Positions 1-5,498 of a stretch of DNA of 5,498 nt are shown here, in pieces. Each line of letters starts with the position of its first letter. The first letter of the stretch is position 1. The stretch is from Chloroflexota bacterium (GTDB lineage: Bacteria > Chloroflexota > Anaerolineae > Anaerolineales > Anaerolineaceae). The notes under the pieces are model-generated. The model saw only the letters and a list, made by a program, of their open reading frames with translations, was not told the origin of the DNA and did no database searches. Location: positions 1 through 5,498 of the forward strand of contig JAEXTI010000219.1 in assembly GCA_023406965.1 (NCBI GenBank), read 5' to 3'. Position numbers and translations under genes: made by a program.

Positions 1-136
1 GAGGACTGAGTGCTGACCCGGCAGACCCGCCGGGTTGGTAGTCCGGGCAGGTCTTGCGTGAAAGCCGCTGTGCCTCGCCCGCCGAAAGACATTTCAACCG
101 GACGGCCTGGCCCGCATTAAAGACCTGCCCCTACCA
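1..136. repeat. Direct repeat, copy 1 (136 bp)
   Basis: This stretch recurs at 222-357 with a constant offset of 221 bp and three differences (positions 59, 91 and 92 against 280, 312 and 313). It has internal symmetry: a perfect 7-bp hairpin at 16-35 (ACCCGGC, loop AGACCC, GCCGGGT) and imperfect inverted ends. GGTAGTCCGGGCAGGTCTT (37-55) faces AAGACCTGCCCCTACC (120-135), which gives a roughly 99-bp element bounded by inverted arms. No convincing coding sequence lies in it. The left edge coincides with the window edge, so the repeat may extend further or be one unit of a longer array with a 221-bp period. It resembles the non-autonomous palindromic intergenic repeats of GC-rich bacteria, but the family is not identified. 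Confidence 0.93.
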
Positions 137-188
137 TCGATGGGTTGTCCGTCCCCCTCCGCGTAGCGGCGGGTCTTTAATGCGGGCC
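109..188. repeat. Long inverted repeat across copy 1 and the spacer
   Basis: GGCCCGCATTAAAGACCT (109-126) is the reverse complement of 171-188 at 17 of 18 positions, with 44 nt between the arms. Further out, CCTCGCCCGC (73-82) is complementary to GCGGGCGAGG (216-225), so a much larger, partly decayed palindrome may span 73-225. A small CCGC/GCGG hairpin (159-169) sits in the loop. Copy 2 has no such partner downstream. The spacer therefore holds an inverted fragment of the repeat itself, which suggests that several insertions or rearrangements built this region. Confidence 0.8.
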
Positions 189-221
189 GGGTGCGGGTGT
201 CTGGAAGATAACGTCGCGGGC

Positions 222-357
222 GAGGACTGAGTGCTGACCCGGCAGACCCGCCGGGTTGGTAGTCCGGGCAGGTCTTGCGCGAAAGCCGCTGTGCCTCGCC
301 CGCCGAAAGACCGTTCAACCGGACGGCCTGGCCCGCATTAAAGACCTGCCCCTACCA
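222..357. repeat. Direct repeat, copy 2 (136 bp)
   Basis: Second copy of the repeat at 1-136, about 98 percent identical by direct comparison (133 of 136). It keeps the 7-bp hairpin (237-256) and the inverted arms (258-276 against 341-356). Identity to copy 1 stops after position 357, where the sequence changes into the promoter region of the glycoside hydrolase gene. The 85-bp spacer that follows copy 1 is therefore not repeated after copy 2. The high identity points to recent duplication or gene conversion. No gene is seen here; the open frames that cross it are short and unconvincing. Confidence 0.93.
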
Positions 358-366
358 GCAGGTAGG
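351..366. promoter_or_regulatory. Palindrome CCTACC-AGCA-GGTAGG next to the promoter
   Basis: Perfect 6-bp arms are separated by 4 nt. The left arm is the last part of repeat copy 2 and the right arm lies in unique sequence. It sits just upstream of the TATAAT box, over the expected -35 position, so it could be an operator for a sugar-responsive repressor. It could equally be only the closing hairpin of the repeat element. The symmetry is seen directly; a regulatory role is inferred. Confidence 0.35.
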
Positions 367-381
367 ATTGTCAGGCTTGGA

Positions 382-387
382 TATAAT
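382..387 (+). promoter_or_regulatory. Putative -10 box (TATAAT) of the GH97 operon
   Basis: TATAAT matches the sigma-70 consensus exactly and lies in a locally AT-rich stretch amid GC-rich sequence. Transcription would start near 394, giving a leader of about 26 nt before the ATG at 420. No good -35 box is found 16-18 nt upstream; TTGTCA at 368-373 is only 8 nt away, too close. The last base of this box is the first base of an alternative TTG start codon (387), which argues against that start. Confidence 0.45.
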
Positions 388-407
388 TGGTTTACAACCT
401 CAAACGA

Positions 408-412
408 AAGGA
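408..412 (+). promoter_or_regulatory. Ribosome binding site deciding the GH97 start
   Basis: AAGGA within CGAAAGGAA lies 7 nt before the ATG at 420, an ideal Shine-Dalgarno spacing. The in-frame TTG at 387, upstream of this site, would place the site inside the coding sequence, so ATG 420 is preferred. Confidence 0.75.
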
Positions 413-419
413 ACCCGCC

Positions 420-2351
420 ATGCAACCCGCTAATTCCCAATACCAGATTCAATCCCCCAACGGCAAGATCGCCCTGCAGGTCGAGGTCGGCGACAAACTG
501 CGCTGGTCGGTGACGCGCAACGGCGTGCCGCTGATTCTACCCTCGCCCATTGCGCTGCACTTGCAAGGCGGCGAGATTTTGGGCGACCGCGCGCGGGTGA
601 AGGACGCGCAAACCGAAGTGGTGGACACCCAATTCCAGGCCATCAACTTTCGCCGCGCCCGGATTAAGGACCACTATACCCGCTTGAACCTGGCCTTTGA
701 AGGCGATTTCAGCGTGGAGTTCCGCGTCTACGACGACGCGGTAGCTTACCGCTTGTGGGTGGGGCGCGAGGGCGAAATGGTCATCCAAAACGAGGAGGCG
801 AATTTCAACTTCCCCGCCGATCACGAGGCCTTTATCCCCTACCAGTGGAATTACCGCGACAATCAAATCTGGATCACCTCGTTTGAATCGCCTTACACCG
901 AGCAGCGCCTGTCGGAGTTCAAACCCGATTCGCTTTCCATCTTGCCCATGCTGGTGGCGGCTGATGGAGGGGTGAAAGTGGTCATCCTGGAAGCCGACCT
1001 GGAAGATTATCCCGGCATGTACCTGGACCTCAATGCCACCCGTCAGGGCCTGAAAGCTGTGTACGCGCCTTACCCGCTGGAGTTTTACCAGGGCGGCTTT
1101 GAAATGCTCAACTACATCCCCTCGAAGCGCGCGGACTACATCGCCAGGATCAACGGTCCGCGGGCCTTGCCCTGGCGGGCCATCGCCATCAGCGAGGCAG
1201 ACCACCAGTTGTTGAGCAACGACATCGTGCAAAAGCTGGCCGCGCCGCCGCGCATCGCCGACACCTCCTGGATCGTGGCAGGGCAGGTCTCGTGGGATTG
1301 GTGGAGCGATTACAACATCAGCGGCGTGGATTTCCGCGCGGGGATGAATACCGCCACGTTCAAGTACCACACTGATTTCGCTGCCGCCAACCGCGCCAAA
1401 TATATCCTCCTGGATTGGGGCTGGTCCGAGACCTTCAACCTGCACAAGGTCAACCCGGAGGTGGACCTGGAGGAGATCATCGCCTATGCCGCGTCGAAGG
1501 GCGTGGGCGTGATCCTGTGGGCCGCCTGGCATGCCGTCACCCAGCAGATGCATGAGATCTTCCCCAAGTACGCGCAGATGGGCATCAAGGGCTTCAAGAT
1601 CGACTTCATCGACCGCGATGATCAAATCGCAGTGGCCTCCACCTACGAAATCGCCAAACTGGCCGCTGAAAACCACCTGATGGTGGATTATCACGGCGTG
1701 TTCAAGCCCACCGGCCTGCAGCGCACCTATCCGAACGTGGTTGGGTACGAAGGCGTCTATGGGGCGGAAAACTTCAAGTGGGCCGACATGGACGCCCCGC
1801 GCTACGCCGTCACCATCCCCTTCACCCGCAATATGGCCGGCCCCATGGATTACACCTCGGGGGCCATGATCAACGCCACCCAGGCCGATTTCAAGCCGCG
1901 CAACCATGCTCCCATGAGCAAGGGCACGCGCTGCCACCAACTGGCCCAATATGTGGTCTTTGAGGTGGCCATCCAGATGCTCTCCGACAGCCCCACGCTG
2001 TATATGCGCGAGCAAGAATGCACCGACTTCATCACCAGCGTGCCCACCGTCTTTGATGAGACCGTGCCGCTGACTGGAAAGGTGGGCGAGTTTGTGGCCG
2101 TGGCGCGCAAGAAAGGCGAAACCTGGTACGTGGGGGCCATGACCAATTGGAATGCCCGCGAGCTGACCCTGGACCTATCCTTCCTGGAGCCGGGCCGCTA
2201 CCGGGCGGTGATCTTCCAGGACGGGGTCAACGCCGACCGCGAGGCCAGCGATTACAAGAAGGTCGTGGTCGAAGTTACCTCCGGTGAGCGTCTGACCGCA
2301 CGCCTATCCAACGGCGGCGGCTGGGCCGCGCGCATTGAGCCGCTGCGGTAG
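420..2351 (+). CDS. Glycoside hydrolase family 97, retaining-type (alpha-galactosidase-like)
   Basis: The 643-aa protein has the full GH97 layout: an N-terminal beta-sandwich (about residues 8-260), a (beta/alpha)8 catalytic barrel (about 275-533, opening with SWDWW at 291-295) and a C-terminal beta-domain (537-643, ending in a GGGWAARI stretch). The motif FKIDFIDRDDQ places an Asp at 395 where the retaining Bacteroides enzyme BtGH97b has its nucleophile. Glu450 (VYGAE) lies 55 residues later, matching that enzyme's nucleophile to acid/base spacing as I recall it. H425-G426 replaces the HE that supplies a catalytic base in inverting SusB-type alpha-glucosidases. A retaining mechanism is therefore likely. 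The substrate is not fixed: alpha-galactosides are likeliest, but retaining GH97 enzymes with other specificities, such as beta-L-arabinopyranosidase, are known. No signal peptide follows either possible start, which implies a cytoplasmic enzyme, unlike the exported Bacteroidota members. It is followed after 6 nt by a membrane propeller gene. Confidence 0.93.
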   Translation: MQPANSQYQIQSPNGKIALQVEVGDKLRWSVTRNGVPLILPSPIALHLQGGEILGDRARVKDAQTEVVDTQFQAINFRRARIKDHYTRLNLAFEGDFSVEFRVYDDAVAYRLWVGREGEMVIQNEEANFNFPADHEAFIPYQWNYRDNQIWITSFESPYTEQRLSEFKPDSLSILPMLVAADGGVKVVILEADLEDYPGMYLDLNATRQGLKAVYAPYPLEFYQGGFEMLNYIPSKRADYIARINGPRALPWRAIAISEADHQLLSNDIVQKLAAPPRIADTSWIVAGQVSWDWWSDYNISGVDFRAGMNTATFKYHTDFAAANRAKYILLDWGWSETFNLHKVNPEVDLEEIIAYAASKGVGVILWAAWHAVTQQMHEIFPKYAQMGIKGFKIDFIDRDDQIAVASTYEIAKLAAENHLMVDYHGVFKPTGLQRTYPNVVGYEGVYGAENFKWADMDAPRYAVTIPFTRNMAGPMDYTSGAMINATQADFKPRNHAPMSKGTRCHQLAQYVVFEVAIQMLSDSPTLYMREQECTDFITSVPTVFDETVPLTGKVGEFVAVARKKGETWYVGAMTNWNARELTLDLSFLEPGRYRAVIFQDGVNADREASDYKKVVVEVTSGERLTARLSNGGGWAARIEPLR

Positions 2352-2357
2352 ACTCTC

Positions 2358-3332
2358 ATGAGTGATTTTAGGAGCGTTTTGCGCCAAGGAATCGCGAAAT
2401 TCACAGCGGCCACCCAGTCGCTGCGTTCAGGCAGCTTGCCCAAATCAACCGTAGCAGCTTGCGCGCTGATCGCGGTGCTTTTGCTGCTCGTGCTGATCGG
2501 TTCGCTGGTCTGGCGCAATCAACAAATTATTTTTGTTGGCGGCAGTTCGTATCAAGACGACTTCGGAGTGTACCGCCTCAACCTGCTGTGGGGCAAGCCC
2601 CTTTACCTGGCCTCGGCGCAGGAGGTGTATTCGCCCGAATGGTCGCCGGATGGCCGGAAAATCGCCTACGTTTCGTCCGCGGGTCCAAGCGGCGGCCCGC
2701 CCTATACCATCGGGGTGATGAATGCCTATGGGCGGAATAAACGCCTACTGACCTTCGGAGAAGTGCGCTGCTATGACCCGGCCTGGTCTCTGGACGGCAG
2801 GCAGATCGCATATGTTCAGGCAGCCGAATATGAAGGCGGTTCTCCGATGGGGCTGTTTGTGATCGACAGCAAGGGCGGCGAACCCACACAAATAGGCCCT
2901 TATGCGTATTACTCTTACCCATCCTGGTCGCCGGACGGAAGCAAAATTGTGTTCAGCAACTGGAACGGCATCGCGGTGATCGATGTGGATGGCAGCAATT
3001 ATCAGATGCTGACCGAAAACCTGGGCGACAGCTTTCCGGCCTGGTCGAACGACGGGCAATATATTGCCTTTTCATCCTTCAGTGAATCGGAAGATCAGTT
3101 CTACGACCTTTATGTGATGCGCGCCGACGGCAGCGATGTGCGCCGGCTGACGGACACCCCCGCGCACGAGCGCTTCCCCTCCTGGTCGCCGGATGGGCGA
3201 AAAATCATTTTTGAGTCCAATTTTGATTCGGAAGATGTGGCTATCTACCATATCTATGAAATTCACACCGATGGCACGGGGTACAGGCGGCTGGTCGAGA
3301 TGCAAAGCCAGAGACCCGATTGGCGCCCATAA
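2358..3332 (+). CDS. Membrane-anchored PD40/TolB-like beta-propeller protein
   Basis: The 324-aa protein has a basic N-terminal tail (residues 1-31, about five Arg/Lys), one hydrophobic segment (about 32-52, rich in Ala, Leu and Val), then a propeller domain to the C-terminus. Five PD40 motifs of the form xPxWSPDGxxIAYxS start near residues 91, 139, 186, 225 and 272, and a sixth partial motif (QRPDWRP, 318-324) ends the chain. The strand QQIIFVGG (55-62) could pair with it to close a six-bladed ring. The positive-inside rule predicts the propeller lies outside the cytoplasm. Motifs 2 and 4 are degenerate (WSLDG, WSNDG). It is not a true TolB: the amidohydrolase-like N-domain and Tol-Pal neighbours are absent. 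The start lies 6 nt after the GH97 stop with no clear Shine-Dalgarno site, so translation is probably coupled. The function is unknown; PD40 propellers usually bind proteins or sugars. Confidence 0.85.
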   Translation: MSDFRSVLRQGIAKFTAATQSLRSGSLPKSTVAACALIAVLLLLVLIGSLVWRNQQIIFVGGSSYQDDFGVYRLNLLWGKPLYLASAQEVYSPEWSPDGRKIAYVSSAGPSGGPPYTIGVMNAYGRNKRLLTFGEVRCYDPAWSLDGRQIAYVQAAEYEGGSPMGLFVIDSKGGEPTQIGPYAYYSYPSWSPDGSKIVFSNWNGIAVIDVDGSNYQMLTENLGDSFPAWSNDGQYIAFSSFSESEDQFYDLYVMRADGSDVRRLTDTPAHERFPSWSPDGRKIIFESNFDSEDVAIYHIYEIHTDGTGYRRLVEMQSQRPDWRP

Positions 3333-3338
3333 ATAAAC

Positions 3339-3366
3339 GGGGTAAGGCTCACCGCGGCCTTACCCC
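3339..3366 (-). terminator. Stem-loop terminator between convergent operons
   Basis: A perfect 10-bp stem (GGGGTAAGGC / GCCTTACCCC) encloses an 8-nt loop. Read on the minus strand it is followed directly by GTTTATTTAT, a reasonable T-rich tail, so it should terminate the lysZ-lysJ transcript, whose stop lies 25 nt before it. On the plus strand the stem is followed by AGGAAAACACC and the nearest T run (3384-3388) is 17 nt away. An alternative outer pairing, AAACGGG (3335-3341) with CCCGTTT (3380-3386), would bring that T run close. Bidirectional use is plausible but weaker for the plus strand. Confidence 0.8.
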
Positions 3367-3390
3367 AGGAAAACACCAGCCCGTTTTTAA

Positions 3391-4544
<1,154 letters not shown>

Positions 4545-4548
<4 letters not shown>

Positions 4549-5348
4549 GAGATGGTGGTTCCTTTCCCAGCCAGCGCGTCCAGCAGAGGGTGCTCGGTAC
4601 GCCCGTCGGCGAAGGTAATCTTGGGCACGCCCAACTCAAGGGCCTCGCTCGCGCCGAGGACTTTCTTCTTCATGCGCCCTTCGGCAAAGGAGAGGGCCTG
4701 CTCCAGCCCGGTTTTGGGCAGGTGGGCGATGACCGTGCTTTCGTCGGGGAAGCTGCGCATGAGGCCGGGCACATTGGTGAGGATGATGAGCTGCTCGGCC
4801 TGCACGGCCCCCGCCACCATTGCTGCTGCGCGGTCGGCGTCCACGTTGAGGGCGTCGCCATCCTGCGAGATGGCCAGCGGGGCGATCACGGGGGTCAGCC
4901 CGGCGTCCATGAGCAGGTTCAGCAGCCTGGCATTCACCTGTTCGATCTTGCCGGTGTAGTCGTCGCGCAGGACCAGCTTCTTGCCGTTTTCCACGATGCG
5001 CAGGGCCTCCTTGCGGTGAGCCGCCATCACGCGGCCATCCACGCCGGAGAGGCCAAAGGCGTTCACGCCGTTTTTCTGCAGGCGCTCGACGATGAGGGTG
5101 TTGATCTTGCCGGAGGTGACCATGGCGAAAATTTCCAGGGTGGGGCGATCGGTGTAGCGGCTGGTGAAGCCGGTCACGGTGGTCACGAAGCGCGGGGGCT
5201 TGCCCAACTGCTCCGAGATTTGATTCGTTTCGTTGGAGCCGCCGTGGACGATGATGACCTTTTGGCCCGACTGGATCAGTTGTGCTGTGTCAGCGCAGAC
5301 GGCGTCGAGGTTGACGCCCTGCGATCCGCCGATTTTGATAACAATCAT
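4545..5348 (-). CDS. lysZ: [LysW]-aminoadipate kinase (LysZ; ArgB-like)
   Basis: This 267-aa amino acid kinase of the N-acetylglutamate kinase family phosphorylates the side-chain carboxylate of alpha-aminoadipate attached to LysW, using ATP. Visible features are the N-terminal IKIGGS (Lys5, Gly7-Gly8), HGGSNETN (35-42), the SRYTDRPTLEIF block (63-74), GLSGVDGR (99-106), RDDYTGKIEQVN (128-139), NVDADRAAAM (168-177), the nucleotide-site TNVPGL (191-196), GRMKKKV (224-230) and FADGR (247-251). GGSNETN, where arginine-type ArgB has GGGPxI, together with YTGxxExVN, matches the recalled Thermus LysZ and is the reason for choosing lysZ over argB. Length is typical. The ATG has GAGG 6 nt upstream. 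It is the first gene of a lysZ-lysJ operon. Carrier LysW, LysX, LysY and LysK are not in the window. Confidence 0.9.
4560..4564 (-). promoter_or_regulatory. Ribosome binding site of lysJ, inside lysZ
   Basis: AAGGA (minus strand, within GGGAAAGGAACC) lies 11 nt before the lysJ ATG and inside the last codons of lysZ. Together with the ATGA overlap it indicates coupled translation with a slightly long spacing. Confidence 0.55.
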
Positions 5349-5354
5349 GGTGTA

Positions 5355-5358
5355 CCTC
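5355..5358 (-). promoter_or_regulatory. Ribosome binding site of lysZ
   Basis: GAGG on the minus strand lies 6 nt before the ATG at 5348. It is a normal Shine-Dalgarno site and supports this start. Confidence 0.6.
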
Positions 5359-5394
5359 GCTTGTAGGTAAAAACAAATTAGAGGTCAGGGGTTT

Positions 5395-5455
5395 CCCTCA
5401 CCCTGTCCCGGCCTATATGTTGATGGTAAACACAAAGGGTTGGGCCGGGTGAGGG
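5395..5455 (-). other. Structured leader / inverted repeat upstream of lysZ
   Basis: CCCTCACCC (5395-5403) is perfectly complementary to GGGTGAGGG (5447-5455). CCCGGCC (5407-5413) can also pair with GGCCGGG (5443-5449), extending the stem with a 6-nt bulge. A short competing hairpin, AGGG/CCCT (5387-5390 with 5395-5398), shares the proximal arm. The element lies 47-107 nt before the lysZ start. It could be a transcript leader, an attenuator, the terminator of an upstream gene (though no T-run follows) or a dispersed palindromic repeat. The complementarity is seen; the role is not known. No promoter with a convincing -35/-10 pair was found in 5349-5498. Confidence 0.6.
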
Positions 5456-5498
5456 TCAGAATTCTCCAAAGGTGGGGGGGCGTTGGGCCCGCCCCGTT

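Noticed and set aside
94..318. Small open frame on the minus strand within the repeat region
   Set aside because: It spans two repeat copies and the spacer, has no ribosome binding site that I can support, and encodes an Arg/Pro/Ser-rich sequence typical of non-coding GC-rich DNA.
1..357. CRISPR array
   Set aside because: Only two copies, 136 bp each, with an internally structured 85-bp spacer. The sizes do not fit CRISPR repeats, and no cas gene is present.
387..419. Upstream TTG start extending the GH97 protein by 11 residues
   Set aside because: It overlaps the -10 box and precedes the Shine-Dalgarno site. The added residues (with KRKEP) give no signal peptide and are not expected in the family.
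537..2015. 492-codon open frame on the minus strand opposite the GH97 gene
   Set aside because: It runs antisense to a gene with clear family motifs. Its translation is rich in His, Gly, Val and Asp with no recognisable domain, as expected from GC-biased third positions.
2358..3332. True TolB of the Tol-Pal system
   Set aside because: The protein has a transmembrane anchor instead of the TolB N-domain, and no tolQ, tolR, tolA or pal gene is nearby. Only the propeller motif is shared.
4590..5366. 258-codon open frame on the plus strand opposite lysZ
   Set aside because: Antisense to a well-conserved kinase; low-complexity composition and no recognisable motif. The 218-codon frame at 4303-4959 is rejected for the same reason.
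5456..5498. C-terminal end of an upstream gene on the minus strand (frame ending in PPTFGEF, stop at 5456-5458)
   Set aside because: Only 13 codons are visible and the G-run and palindromic composition look intergenic. It cannot be told apart from chance without sequence beyond the window.

Overview
The window looks like chromosomal DNA of a GC-rich free-living bacterium. The best guess is Chloroflexota (Anaerolineae-like). This rests on two lysine-biosynthesis proteins of the LysW (amino-group carrier) type that closely resemble the Thermus LysZ/LysJ pair, on GC-rich palindromic intergenic repeats of a kind I associate with that phylum, and on a membrane-anchored TolB-like propeller next to a glycoside hydrolase. 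The assignment is an inference; there is no rRNA or other phylogenetic marker in the window.

Layout. Bases 1-381 carry no gene. They hold two near-identical 136-bp direct repeats (1-136 and 222-357, offset 221 bp, 3 mismatches) with an 85-bp spacer, and the repeats contain further inverted repeats. The second copy ends in a short palindrome beside a TATAAT box and the ribosome binding site of the first gene. Genes 1 and 2 are on the plus strand and form a likely two-gene operon with a 6-nt gap: a family GH97 glycoside hydrolase (420-2351) and a one-pass membrane protein with an extracytoplasmic PD40/TolB-type beta-propeller (2358-3332). A strong stem-loop (3339-3366) separates them from a convergent minus-strand operon, lysZ (4545-5348) then lysJ (3391-4548), which overlap by 4 nt (ATGA). 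Bases 5349-5498 are a non-coding leader with a long, partly alternative stem-loop.

How the genes work together. LysZ phosphorylates the alpha-aminoadipate carried on LysW; after reduction by LysY (not in the window), LysJ transaminates the semialdehyde to LysW-gamma-lysine. LysW, LysX, LysY and LysK are not visible here. The GH97 enzyme has the residue pattern of the retaining subgroup (Asp nucleophile, HG in place of HE) and no export signal, so it probably cleaves a small alpha-galactoside-like or related sugar in the cytoplasm. The propeller protein behind it has no assigned function.

No clearly undescribed multi-gene system is present. The items most worth a second look are the nested repeat array at 1-366, the cytoplasmic GH97 coupled to a membrane-anchored propeller, and the structured leader before lysZ.
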